Shown: positions 1 through 7,505 of the stretch, in pieces
How positions within the stretch are numbered: the first letter of the stretch is position 1
How the letters are laid out: each line of letters starts with the position of its first letter
Source: an uncultured Eubacteriales bacterium
GTDB lineage: Bacteria; Bacillota; Clostridia; Oscillospirales; CAG-272
Direction: 5' to 3'
NCBI GenBank assembly: GCA_934434925.1
Contig: CAKSAC010000003.1
Location: 62,001-126,000 of the forward strand
DNA length: 64,000 bases
Notes under the pieces: generated by a model
What the model was told of the DNA's origin: nothing
The model's database searches: none
The model's input: only the letters and a program-made list of their open reading frames with translations
Program-made: the position numbers and the translations under genes

Positions 1-138
1 TATATCCACGCAGATCGCGTCTTTTTTCATGCCGCCGTTGCCGGGGAGCGCGTATATCGTCTCCGCTTCTTTGTTTTCTTTCAGTTTTTTGATAACGGCA
101 TGTTCCCGGCCGCCGCCGCCCACTACCAGTATTTTCAT
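1..138 (-). CDS. purD: phosphoribosylamine--glycine ligase (N-terminal fragment)
   Basis: Last gene of the purine operon, cut by the left edge. Only the first 46 residues are visible. They begin MKILVVGGGGREHAVIKK, the Gly-rich nucleotide-binding opening typical of GAR synthetase, which joins phosphoribosylamine and glycine with ATP. A GGAG ribosome site lies 7 bases before the ATG at 138; a second in-frame ATG at 141 is too close to it. The gene follows purH by 23 bp on the same strand, so it is very likely cotranscribed. Completeness and the ATP-grasp domain cannot be judged here. Confidence 0.9.
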   Translation of the reverse strand, partial: MKILVVGGGGREHAVIKKLKENKEAETIYALPGNGGMKKDAICVDI

Positions 139-161
139 CATCTTTCTCCGAAATCCTTGTT

Positions 162-1343
162 TCAGTGGTGGAAGAGTCTGGTTCCTGTGAAGCACAAAAC
201 CATCCCGTATTCGTTGCAACGGGCAATAATGTCCTCGTCTCTGATGGAGCCGCCCGGCTCGGCAATGTACGACACACCGCTCCGATGCGCGCGTATCACG
301 TTGTCGTCAAACGGGAAAAATGCGTCCGACCCCAGTGAAACGCCGCTGATTTTTGCAAGGTATTCTTTACATTCTTCTTCGGTCAGCGGCTCCGGAGGCG
401 AGACAAAGTACTTTTGCCAAATGCCGTCCGCGCAGACATCTTCCTCGTTCTTGTTGATATATCCGTCGATAACATTATCCCGGATCGCTCTCCCCAGATC
501 GCTCTTGAACGGCAGATTCAGCACCTTGTCGTGCATTCTCAAAAACCATGTGTCGGCTTTGTCGCCGGCGAGGCGGGTGCAATGTATGCGCGATTGCTGC
601 CCGGCACCTACGCCGATTGTTTGACCGCCATATGCATAGCACACGGAATTGGATTGCGTATATTTCAAAGCAATCAGCGCGATTATGAGGTCGCGTTTTG
701 CGTCTTCGGGAAGGTTTTTATTGGCGGAAACCATGTTCCGGAGCGCGCTTTCATCCAGCAAACACTCGTTGCGCCCCTGCTCAAACGTCACGCCGAAGAC
801 CTGCTTTCTTTCCAGGGGCGAAGGCTTGTAATTTTCGTCTATGGTCAGGATGTTATACGCGCCTTTCCTCTTTCCTTTGAGAATTTCCTCGGCCTTTTTC
901 GTATATCCAGGCGCAATGATGCCGTCCGAAACCTCCCGGGCCAAAAGTCGCGCGGTAGGCTCGTCGCAAACGTCGGACAGCGCCACAAAATCCCCGAACG
1001 AACACATTCTATCCGCCCCTCTGGCGCGCGCGTAGGCACAGGCCAGCGGAGAAAGATCGGAATCCCCGTCGGCCATGAAAAAGGCTTTCCGGAGTTTTTC
1101 GTCCAGCGGCAGGCCGACTGCCGCCCCGGCAGGACTGACATGCTTGAACGATGCCGCCGCCGGAAGCCCCAGCGCGGTTTTCAGTTCCCGGACAAGTTGC
1201 CACGCGTTGAGCGCGTCCAGCAAATTGATATAGCCCGGATTTCCGTTCAGCACACGCAAGGGCAGTTCTCCGCCCCCGTCCATGAAGATTCTCGCGGGTT
1301 TCTGATTGGGATTGCAGCCGTATTTCAGTTGAAGTTCTTTCAT
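162..1343 (-). CDS. purH: stand-alone AICAR transformylase (PurH C-terminal domain only)
   Basis: Transfers the formyl group of 10-formyl-THF to AICAR, the ninth step of IMP synthesis. The protein has about 393 residues, against about 510 for bifunctional PurH. It starts directly in the transformylase domain, with the catalytic Lys-His pair in SFKHVSPAG (about residues 67-68). The N-terminal MGS-like IMP cyclohydrolase domain is absent, and that step appears to be supplied by the adjacent purO. Two in-frame ATGs (1346 and 1343) sit behind a GGAGG; the second has the better spacing and overlaps the purO stop by one base (TGATG), implying translational coupling. Family assignment rests on the motif and operon context. 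Confidence 0.9.
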   Translation of the reverse strand: MKELQLKYGCNPNQKPARIFMDGGGELPLRVLNGNPGYINLLDALNAWQLVRELKTALGLPAAASFKHVSPAGAAVGLPLDEKLRKAFFMADGDSDLSPLACAYARARGADRMCSFGDFVALSDVCDEPTARLLAREVSDGIIAPGYTKKAEEILKGKRKGAYNILTIDENYKPSPLERKQVFGVTFEQGRNECLLDESALRNMVSANKNLPEDAKRDLIIALIALKYTQSNSVCYAYGGQTIGVGAGQQSRIHCTRLAGDKADTWFLRMHDKVLNLPFKSDLGRAIRDNVIDGYINKNEEDVCADGIWQKYFVSPPEPLTEEECKEYLAKISGVSLGSDAFFPFDDNVIRAHRSGVSYIAEPGGSIRDEDIIARCNEYGMVLCFTGTRLFHH

Positions 1344-2095
1344 CATATCCTCCCGGTGCGGTTTTCTTTTTGATGTTTGTTGATGAGGCAGTCAACATAG
1401 CGCCCCGTTCCGATCTCCGTATATCGGGCGTAAACCGAGATTTTGTTTTCGCAATGCAGGGAATTCCAGACCGCCCCGGCAAACCCGTCTGCCGTATCAG
1501 GCACAAGGACCCGAACCGGCTCACCTGAAAATCCGGGCAACGGGGAGCCGTCATCATCATAAGTTCTGATGAAATGCCCCTCTCCCGAAACGGCGGCGTA
1601 TGAGAAGAAAAAGCGATTGCATTTCGTTCCGGTTCCGTCCGCGCTTTTCAGAATACTCAGTTCATACCGGGGCTCTTCTTCACCCGCGTAAAGAATCCCG
1701 CTGATACGCGGGGTGAAATTGGGCGCGTCCGGCTCGAACGTCCTCGTTTTCAGCGCCTCGGAAAAGCCTTTCCCCTGTTTCAGCCCCTCATAGACCGTAT
1801 CGGTCTGGTCTCCGTTCGTAACAATCGTTTTCATCCCGTATGTCCTGACGGCGTTGTATATAATCAGCGAGGGATCCCGGACCTTTTCCGCGTCGAACGG
1901 CGCAGTTTTCAGCGTGCCGTCCTCTTCCTTGCAAAAAATGCGGTTCCTGCTGTTTTCGCTTCTGCCCGTGATGAAGTACACCGACGCGAAAGACCGCCCG
2001 TCGGGAGATACACCCAGGATAATTCCTCGGCCGGGATAGGTGATTTTTTCTAAAATCTCTCCCACGTCACGGCGCTTTTCGTTATCGTTTTTCAT
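1343..2095 (-). CDS. purO: PurO-type IMP cyclohydrolase
   Basis: Predicted to close FAICAR to IMP, the last step of the pathway. The 250-residue protein has the PurO pattern: YPGRGIILGVSPDG near the start, a central IYNAVRTYG, then VTNGDQTDTVYEGL and NFTPRISG. It is unrelated to the usual bacterial cyclohydrolase domain of PurH. The start at 2095 was chosen because it overlaps the purN stop as ATGA and has a GGAAGG-type ribosome site; an upstream in-frame extension runs back through purN and is not credible. PurO was first described in archaea, and homologues are known in some Clostridia. Its place between purN and the truncated purH supports the role. Confidence 0.85.
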   Translation of the reverse strand: MKNDNEKRRDVGEILEKITYPGRGIILGVSPDGRSFASVYFITGRSENSRNRIFCKEEDGTLKTAPFDAEKVRDPSLIIYNAVRTYGMKTIVTNGDQTDTVYEGLKQGKGFSEALKTRTFEPDAPNFTPRISGILYAGEEEPRYELSILKSADGTGTKCNRFFFSYAAVSGEGHFIRTYDDDGSPLPGFSGEPVRVLVPDTADGFAGAVWNSLHCENKISVYARYTEIGTGRYVDCLINKHQKENRTGRI

Positions 2096-2748
2096 GCTTC
2101 TTCCTTCCCTTCCGATTGGTCGTTTTTTGTCATTTTCCTGAGAAGATCTCTGCACACCGACTGCACGGCGCGCGGAAGAATCTTCCATTCCGCCTTCTCC
2201 ATCACGCGCCTTTGCAGGGTCTTCGGCGTATCGCCTTTTTTGACGCTGACGGCCTTTTGCATGATGATCTCTCCCCCGTCGGGAATCTCGTTGACAAAAT
2301 GCACCGTTGCGCCCGTAACCTTCACGCCGTACGCCAGCGCCTCTTCATGCACCTTGATTCCGTAAAACCCTTTCCCGCAAAACGAAGGGATCAAAGAAGG
2401 ATGAATATTGATGATGCGGTTCGGATAGCGTTCCACAAAGGACGCCCCGAGAATCTTCATAAATCCGGCCAGCACGACAAGCCCGATGTCGTTTGCCGTC
2501 AAAACGGCGGCAAGCCGCTCTTCAAATTCGGCCCGGGAAGACTGCTTTTCGACAACGGCGGTCCTGATTCCCGCCTGCTCCGCCCTCGTCAATGCGTATG
2601 CGGTCGCATGATCCGAAACGACAAGCGCAATTCTCCCGTCCCGCAAAGTCCTCTCCCGCTCCGCGTCTATCAAAGCCTGCAGATTGGTTCCGCCTCCCGA
2701 CGCAAGCACGGCGATATTGATTTTCGCGCCGGTCTTCCGCTTCGTCAT
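2092..2748 (-). CDS. purN: phosphoribosylglycinamide formyltransferase
   Basis: 10-formyl-THF-dependent GAR transformylase, third step of purine synthesis, cytoplasmic. It has 218 residues, slightly longer than the usual 190-200. Visible family motifs are the N-terminal ASGGGTNLQAL phosphate-binding loop, the catalytic NIHPSLIPSF segment with its His, and GATVHFVNEIPDGG holding the conserved Asp. The ATG overlaps the purM stop as ATGA, with an AAAGGTGA ribosome site 7 bases away. About nine extra residues precede the core fold, and a later start cannot be excluded. The gene is part of the overlapped block purF-M-N-O-H. Confidence 0.95.
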   Translation of the reverse strand: MTKRKTGAKINIAVLASGGGTNLQALIDAERERTLRDGRIALVVSDHATAYALTRAEQAGIRTAVVEKQSSRAEFEERLAAVLTANDIGLVVLAGFMKILGASFVERYPNRIINIHPSLIPSFCGKGFYGIKVHEEALAYGVKVTGATVHFVNEIPDGGEIIMQKAVSVKKGDTPKTLQRRVMEKAEWKILPRAVQSVCRDLLRKMTKNDQSEGKEEA

Positions 2749-3785
2749 ACCAGGCTCACCTTTACGTCGGATGAGACGATTTTCCCGATGATGCAGGCCT
2801 CTTCTCCCGCTTCTTTCAAAACGGCAAGGGCCTTTCCCGCGTCTTCCCGGGATACGACCACGCTCATCCCCACCCCCATGTTGAAGGTATTGAACATATC
2901 GCGCTCGGGAATTCCGCCTTCGGATTGAATCAGGCGGAAGATCGGCGGGATTCTGATGGCGGACTTGTCAATTTCGGCACCAAGCCCGTCGGGAATGCTC
3001 CGCGGGATATTCTCAAAAAATCCGCCGCCCGTGATGTGGGAGATTCCCTTGACCCGAACCTTTTCGAGCAATGCCAGCACGGGTTTCACATAAATTTTCG
3101 TGGGGGTGAGTAAGGTTTCGCCCAGCGATTTTCCGTCCAGCGCGGCAAGCGGCTGCGCAAGATCGCGGTTTTCAACATCCAGAACCTTTCTGACAAGGGA
3201 AAACCCGTTGGAATGTACGCCCGACGAGGGCAATGCAAGGATTACGTCTCCCTCTTGCATAGTTTTGTTGTCAATTATCCGGCTTTTATCGACAATTCCG
3301 ACGGCAAATCCGGCAAGATCATATTCGTCTTCCTTGTAAAATCCCGGCATTTCGGCGGTCTCGCCCCCGATAAGCGCCGCGCCGCTCTGCACACAGCCGT
3401 CGGCCACGCCCTGCACGATCTTTTCGATCCTTCCGGGTATGTTTTTCCCGCATGCGATATAGTCCAGAAAGAAGAGGGGTTTTGCGCCCGAACAGATAAT
3501 GTCGTTCACGCACATAGCAACGCAATCAATCCCGACGGTATCATGCCTGTCCAGAAGAAAAGCCATTTTCAGTTTGGTTCCCACCCCGTCGGTTCCGCTG
3601 ACCAGAACGGGGTCGGAAATCCCGGAAAGATCGGGCGCAAACAACCCGCCGAACCCGCCGAGGTCGGAGAGCACCCCTTTGGTCCATGTACGTGCCACAT
3701 GTTTTTTCATGCGTTCCACCGCTTCGTATCCCGCGGTCACGTTCACGCCCGCGTCGGCGTATGATTCGGAATAAGAGCCTTTCAT
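2745..3785 (-). CDS. purM: phosphoribosylformylglycinamidine cyclo-ligase
   Basis: AIR synthetase, the ATP-dependent closure of FGAM to AIR. The length of 346 residues is normal for the family. The sequence opens SYADAGVNVTAGYEAVERMK and contains the conserved Gly-rich DGVGTKLKMA motif and the SSGVHSNGFSLVRK segment of the PurM/ThiL/SelD fold. Start and stop overlap purF and purN by ATGA, indicating coupled translation. No FGAM synthetase (purL, or purQ/purS) lies in this window, so that step must be encoded elsewhere. Confidence 0.97.
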   Translation of the reverse strand: MKGSYSESYADAGVNVTAGYEAVERMKKHVARTWTKGVLSDLGGFGGLFAPDLSGISDPVLVSGTDGVGTKLKMAFLLDRHDTVGIDCVAMCVNDIICSGAKPLFFLDYIACGKNIPGRIEKIVQGVADGCVQSGAALIGGETAEMPGFYKEDEYDLAGFAVGIVDKSRIIDNKTMQEGDVILALPSSGVHSNGFSLVRKVLDVENRDLAQPLAALDGKSLGETLLTPTKIYVKPVLALLEKVRVKGISHITGGGFFENIPRSIPDGLGAEIDKSAIRIPPIFRLIQSEGGIPERDMFNTFNMGVGMSVVVSREDAGKALAVLKEAGEEACIIGKIVSSDVKVSLV

Positions 3786-5212
3786 TGCGCGTCCTCCTCA
3801 ATGACTTTGATTTTATTATCATAGGGGCTTTTCGGCATATCGGCGGGAATCTCTGTGGGATATTCTCCGTCAAAACAGGCGGTGCAACACTCGACTCCGA
3901 CGATTTTTTTCACGCTTTCCAAGCTGAGAAAACCAAGCGAATCCACGCCTATCAACCGGGAGATTTCCTCGGTGGAATGCTTGCAGGCTATCAGGTTTTC
4001 TCTTGAATCTATATCCGTTCCGTAATAGCAGGGATTGATAAAAGCGGGAGAAGTCACTCTCATATGGACCTCTGTGGCCCCGGCGTCTTTCAGCAATCCG
4101 ACGATCCGCGCGCTGGTAGTACCCCGCACGATGGAGTCGTCAATCAGAACCACTCTTTTGCCCCTGACCACATCGGTGACGGGGTTCAGTTTGATCCTGA
4201 CCTTGTCTTCTCTGGCCTTCTGCCCGGGCGCTATGAAGGTGCGCCCGATATATTTGTTTTTGATGAATCCTATATCGTATGTAATGCCGGACTCTGCCGC
4301 ATACCCGATGGCTCCGTCTATCCCGGTATCCGGAACGCCGATTACCACATCGGCCTCCACGGGATGCTCGGCGGCGAGAAGTCTCCCGGCGTTCACTCTG
4401 GCAAGATGGACGCTTTGCCCTTCAATCACCGAATCCGGCCGTGCAAAGTAAATGTACTCAAAAACGCAAAACGACTGCCGGGCCTTGCCGCAATGATCCT
4501 TGATCGAACGAATGCCGTTTTTGTCGAAAACGAGAATCTCCCCGGGCAGAACCTCCCGGATCAGCGTAGCCCCCACCGCGTCCAGCGCGCAGCTTTCCGA
4601 CGCGACCACATAACGGCCGTCCACGGTTTTCCCGTAACACAAGGGGCGAAATCCGTTTTCATCCCTGACCGCTATGAGCTTGGACGGCGAAGTAATCACG
4701 AGCGAATAGGCCCCCTGCAATTTATACATGGCGGCATTGATTGCCTCTTCAATAGACGGTGCGCTCAATCTCGCCTCGGTGATGACATAGGAAATCACTT
4801 CCGTGTCGCTGGCCGTTTGGAAAATCGAGCCTTTCAGTTCCAGCATCGCGCGCAGTTGGCGCGAATTGACCAGCCTCCCGTTGTGCGCAAGCGCCATCCG
4901 CCCCTTGATATGGTTGACGACCAGCGGCTGGGCATTGATCCTGTCTGCGTCTGCCGCCGTTCCGTACCGCACATGCCCTATGGCGATATTGCCCTTTCCC
5001 AGCGGGCCGAATCTTTTCGCGGTAAAGACATCGTTGACAATCCCGACATCCTTATACGCTGAAAAAACGCCGCAATCGTTGACGACGATCCCGCACGATT
5101 CCTGACCCCGGTGTTGCAGCGCGAACAACCCGTAATACACCGTCCGCGCCACGTCGCAGGTGTCGGGCGAATATATGCCGAATACGCCGCATTCTTCTTT
5201 GATTTCGCTCAT
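3782..5212 (-). CDS. purF: amidophosphoribosyltransferase
   Basis: Committed step of the pathway, converting PRPP and glutamine to phosphoribosylamine. The 476-residue protein carries a short propeptide (MSEIKEE) before the nucleophile Cys8 in CGVFGIY. The glutaminase domain follows (HVRYGTAA, AHNGRLVNS), then the C-terminal phosphoribosyltransferase domain with VVLIDDSIVRGTT, the PRPP loop. A propeptide and C-terminal cysteines (ECCTACF) are features of the B. subtilis type, which holds a 4Fe-4S cluster. That suggests an oxygen-sensitive enzyme, though the cluster is inferred. A GGAGGAG ribosome site precedes the ATG. Confidence 0.97.
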   Translation of the reverse strand: MSEIKEECGVFGIYSPDTCDVARTVYYGLFALQHRGQESCGIVVNDCGVFSAYKDVGIVNDVFTAKRFGPLGKGNIAIGHVRYGTAADADRINAQPLVVNHIKGRMALAHNGRLVNSRQLRAMLELKGSIFQTASDTEVISYVITEARLSAPSIEEAINAAMYKLQGAYSLVITSPSKLIAVRDENGFRPLCYGKTVDGRYVVASESCALDAVGATLIREVLPGEILVFDKNGIRSIKDHCGKARQSFCVFEYIYFARPDSVIEGQSVHLARVNAGRLLAAEHPVEADVVIGVPDTGIDGAIGYAAESGITYDIGFIKNKYIGRTFIAPGQKAREDKVRIKLNPVTDVVRGKRVVLIDDSIVRGTTSARIVGLLKDAGATEVHMRVTSPAFINPCYYGTDIDSRENLIACKHSTEEISRLIGVDSLGFLSLESVKKIVGVECCTACFDGEYPTEIPADMPKSPYDNKIKVIEEDAQ

Positions 5213-5244
5213 TCTTCTCCTCCTGTTTCTTTATTCGCCTTTCT

Positions 5245-5955
5245 TTATTCGCCGAACACTCTTCTCATCATCTCGCCGTACGCTTCCTCAACTTTTCCGA
5301 GGTCACGGCGGAACCGGTCTTTATCGAGCTTTTCGTTCGTATCGGCATCCCAGAACCGACAGGTATCGGGGGAAATCTCGTCGGCAAGCACGATCTTTTT
5401 GTCTTCCGTCCGGCCGAATTCCAGTTTGAAATCAATCAGCTTCACGTTCAGCGAAAGAAAATATTCTTTCAGGATTTCATTGATCTTGAACGCCATGCCG
5501 GTAATGGTGTCAATTTCCTCGCGGGTCGCCAATCCCAGCGCCAACGCATGGTATGCATTGATCAACGGGTCATGCAGATCGTCATTTTTATAGGAAAACT
5601 CTATGGTGGGAGACGCAAATACAATCCCTTCCTCTACGCCGTACCGCTTGGCGAAAGAACCTGCGGAAACGTTCCTTACAATAACTTCCAGCGGAACGAT
5701 GCTGACCTTCTTGACGAGCGTTTCGCGGTTTGACAGTTCTTTCACAAAATGCGTCGGAATCCCCCGGCTTTCCAGCATCTTGAAAAGGAAATTCGTCATC
5801 CGGTTATTGACTTCGCCCTTCCCCGCAACGGTTCCCTTTTTCTGCCCGTCAAACGCCGTGGCGTCATCCTTGTACGACACGATGACCAAGGACGGGTCTT
5901 CGGTTGAGAAAACCTTTTTTGCTTTCCCTTCATACAGTAACGCTGTCTTGTTCAT
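5245..5955 (-). CDS. purC: SAICAR synthase
   Basis: Joins CAIR and aspartate with ATP to give SAICAR. It has 236 residues, the usual size for the single-domain bacterial enzyme. The N-terminus (LLYEGKAKKVFST) is the family's phosphate-binding signature, and VPLEVIVRNVSAGSFAKRYG and KLIDFKLEFGR are conserved internal blocks. It lies 28 bp after purE and 32 bp before purF on the same strand. The gene order purE-C-F-M-N-H-D is the classic Bacillota arrangement, here modified by purO and without the purS/Q/L genes. Confidence 0.97.
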   Translation of the reverse strand: MNKTALLYEGKAKKVFSTEDPSLVIVSYKDDATAFDGQKKGTVAGKGEVNNRMTNFLFKMLESRGIPTHFVKELSNRETLVKKVSIVPLEVIVRNVSAGSFAKRYGVEEGIVFASPTIEFSYKNDDLHDPLINAYHALALGLATREEIDTITGMAFKINEILKEYFLSLNVKLIDFKLEFGRTEDKKIVLADEISPDTCRFWDADTNEKLDKDRFRRDLGKVEEAYGEMMRRVFGE

Positions 5956-5983
5956 TTTTCAGTTCTCCTCTTCAATATTATAA

Positions 5984-6475
5984 TTATACAAATCTTTTTT
6001 CGATTTCCGCGTTCTTTGCCAGGACATTTTGCTTTTCGGCATGGCGGTATTTTTCCAGTTTGTCGGCCAGCCCGTCATCGTATATCGCCAGCATTTCGAG
6101 GCATAACAACGCCGCATTGGCCGCGCCGTCCACCGCCACCGTAGCGACCGGTATCCCGGACGGCATCTGCACCGTAGACAGCAAAGCGTCCAGCCCGTTG
6201 AAGGCCCCCGATTTTACGGGGATTCCCACGACCGGAAGCGTCGTGTTGGCGGCGATTGCTCCCGCAAGGTGAGCGGCCATCCCGGCGGCGGCGATAATCG
6301 CCCCGATATTCTTTTGACGCGCGCTTTCGGCAAATGCCTTTGCTTCGTCCGGCGTACGGTGGGCGGAAAAAACATGCACTTCATACTCCGCCCCGAACCG
6401 ATCCAGCACGGCTGTCGCCTTGGATACCACCTCTGCGTCGCTGGCGCTCCCCATGACAACGGCAATCTTCTTCAT
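5984..6475 (-). CDS. purE: 5-(carboxyamino)imidazole ribonucleotide mutase, class I
   Basis: First gene of the purine operon, 163 residues. It shows the class I PurE signature: VVMGSASDAEV at the N-terminus, FSAHRTPDEA with the catalytic His, and AAAGMAAHLAGAIAANT. Class I enzymes rearrange N5-CAIR, which needs a partner PurK not present in this window. The start has a strong AGGAGG site about 12 bases upstream. The gene sits behind an exceptionally long leader (about 640 nt from the main promoter) containing a terminator hairpin, so its expression is probably controlled by attenuation. Confidence 0.96.
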   Translation of the reverse strand: MKKIAVVMGSASDAEVVSKATAVLDRFGAEYEVHVFSAHRTPDEAKAFAESARQKNIGAIIAAAGMAAHLAGAIAANTTLPVVGIPVKSGAFNGLDALLSTVQMPSGIPVATVAVDGAANAALLCLEMLAIYDDGLADKLEKYRHAEKQNVLAKNAEIEKRFV

Positions 6476-6480
6476 TCTTC

Positions 6481-6672
6481 CTATCCTCCTGTTTTCCGGT
6501 TTTCACCGTTTTTTCTAACGTTTTTCATATAAAAAGGCGCGCAACTCTTGTCAGTTTGCGCGCCTGCGCGACCTTTTTTCCGGGTGGAGGCTGTCTTTTG
6601 CCCGACAGGCTCCTTGAAAAAAAGCGCGAGAAAAGAAGCTTTCTCTGCGCCGGTCGTCTGCAAATATTTCAT
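6481..6672 (-). CDS. possible 63-codon leader ORF in the purE leader
   Basis: A short frame starts at an ATG nine bases after GGAGG and ends at a TAG lying inside the purE ribosome binding site. Its codons run straight through the leader terminator at 6531-6564, so ribosomes translating it would melt that hairpin. The product (MKYLQTTGAEK..., basic, no recognised domain) looks like no known family. The frame may be accidental; the interest is its position, which could couple translation to readthrough into purE. Confidence 0.25.
   Translation of the reverse strand: MKYLQTTGAEKASFLALFFKEPVGQKTASTRKKGRAGAQTDKSCAPFYMKNVRKNGENRKTGG
6531..6564 (-). terminator. intrinsic terminator in the purE leader (candidate attenuator)
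   Basis: Perfect 9-bp stem GGCGCGCAA/TTGCGCGCC with an 11-base loop, followed in the minus direction by TTTTTATAT. It lies 56 bases upstream of the purE ATG, and no complete gene precedes it on this strand. Its likely use is conditional termination inside the leader. Confidence 0.7.
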
Positions 6673-6909
6673 GGGCGGTTTCCTCCGTCGTGAACCTCTT
6701 GCCTTTTGTCTGTCTGTCTGTCGCCTCTTTCATGCGCTGTTTTGCGGCCTGTCGCGGCCGCATTTGTTTTATGGGATTTTTCACCTTTCGGCCGTCACGG
6801 CCGGAAAACGCAAAAACGCGGCGTTTTTCCCGGTCGCCGACGTGCGTTTTTCTTTTTCGGAACATTCGCTTACCCGCGTCTGCCTGTTTCTCCCGGATAT
6901 GCCGCGCCT

Positions 6910-6948
6910 GTTCCCTGGGGAACCCCGCCCGAAGCGGGAACGTTTTTT
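6910..6948 (+). terminator. plus-strand intrinsic terminator without an assigned gene
   Basis: GTTCCC/GGGAAC outer stem enclosing CCCGC/GCGGG, followed by G and six T on the plus strand. No plus-strand gene ends here. It either serves an unrecognised plus-strand transcript across the pur leader or is fortuitous. Confidence 0.45.
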
Positions 6949-6951
6949 AAT

Positions 6952-6998
6952 GCAATACAAAAATTTGTTTTTGTAAGCCGTTATAAAGTTATAATATA
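6952..6998. repeat. direct repeat copy A (47 bp) in the pur leader
   Basis: Identical to 7087-7133 except for one base in the -10 region. It carries an ACAAAAA/TTTTTGT inverted repeat, the start of transcription and the -10 element. The 135-bp offset to copy B indicates a segmental duplication. Confidence 0.9.
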
Positions 6999-7019
6999 AG
7001 AGAAAAAGTTTGCTCGCAA
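6991..7019 (-). promoter_or_regulatory. second purine-operon promoter (P2) in the duplicated copy
   Basis: Minus-strand TTGCGA (7014-7019), 17-bp spacer, TATTAT (6991-6996). The -10 falls exactly 135 bp from that of P1, at the same place in the duplicated segment, while the -35 comes from unique sequence. Confidence 0.5.
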
Positions 7020-7086
7020 GGACTTTTTCTCGCCATATTTCAACGAACGGCTGTTCTTTGCGTTTTGCAAAGAACCTATTGCGAAC

Positions 7087-7133
7087 GCAATACAAAAATT
7101 TGTTTTTGTAAGCCGTTATAAAGTTATTATATC
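7087..7133. repeat. direct repeat copy B (47 bp) in the pur leader
   Basis: Partner of the copy at 6952-6998. The DNA between the copies contains two perfect inverted repeats, GAGAAAAAGT/ACTTTTTCTC (7000-7031) and GTTCTTTGC/GCAAAGAAC (7053-7075), plus a short ATTGCG/CGCAAT stem. Confidence 0.9.
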
Positions 7134-7154
7134 ATTTGTCTTTTCTTTTTTCAA
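7126..7154 (-). promoter_or_regulatory. main purine-operon promoter (P1)
   Basis: Minus-strand TTGAAA (7149-7154), 17-bp spacer, TATAAT (7126-7131). This is a near-consensus sigma-A promoter just upstream of the long purE leader. Confidence 0.8.
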
Positions 7155-7257
7155 TGGTTTTTTTCCCGAAACGCCAAATTTTTTATTTTTTTGTAAAAAA
7201 GCGTCCGATTGTTTTTCATTTCCCGCCGGACCGCTCGATCTTTTGGCCTCTCCGCCG

Positions 7258-7297
7258 AAAAAAAAAGGGCTTTTCCGGTTTGTAAGCCGGAAAAGCC
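7258..7297 (-). terminator. terminator of the amino-sugar operon
   Basis: 11-bp stem GGCTTTTCCGG/CCGGAAAAGCC followed in the minus direction by a run of nine T (7258-7266). It lies about 210 bases after the GH20 stop codon and marks the end of araC-nagB-nagA-GH20 transcription. Confidence 0.85.
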
Positions 7298-7304
7298 GGG
7301 AAGG

Positions 7305-7328
7305 AGCCGGCGGGCATGCCCGCCGGCT
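7305..7328. repeat. perfect 24-bp palindrome
   Basis: AGCCGGCGGGCA and its exact complement, directly abutting, between the GH20 gene and its terminator. It lacks a T run of its own, so it may stabilise the mRNA 3' end or act as a protein site. Confidence 0.7.
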
Positions 7329-7505
7329 TTCGGCATATTCGGTGTCAAAGACATGACAGGTGCTTCGGCAGGCTGCCATAACGCGGCAGAAGATACGGTA
7401 CCCGGGAAAGCCGACAAAACGCCGCAAAAGGTCTGCCGGCAGCCGAGATCGGTCGCCATCCGGCATTCGGAGCCGTGCGGTCTGAGCGGTTCGCGGTCGC
7501 CCGGA

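Larger units (their letters stand above)
6476..7118 (-). promoter_or_regulatory. long structured leader of the purine operon
   Basis: About 640 bases between the main promoter and purE hold no convincing protein gene but many hairpins. These include an imperfect 10-bp stem at 6594-6621 (GGAGGCTGTC/GACAGGCTCC), a GGCCGCGACAGGCCGC hairpin near 6748-6763, a CGGCCGTCACGGCCG hairpin near 6789-6803, two stems between the repeat copies at 7000-7031 and 7053-7075, and the terminator at 6531-6564. I did not find the conserved cores of the purine, ZTP or PRPP riboswitches. The regulatory ligand or protein is therefore unknown. Confidence 0.5.

Noticed and set aside
6476..7154. Purine or ZTP riboswitch before purE
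   Set aside because: The conserved core sequences of these classes were looked for on the minus strand and not found; another class is not excluded.
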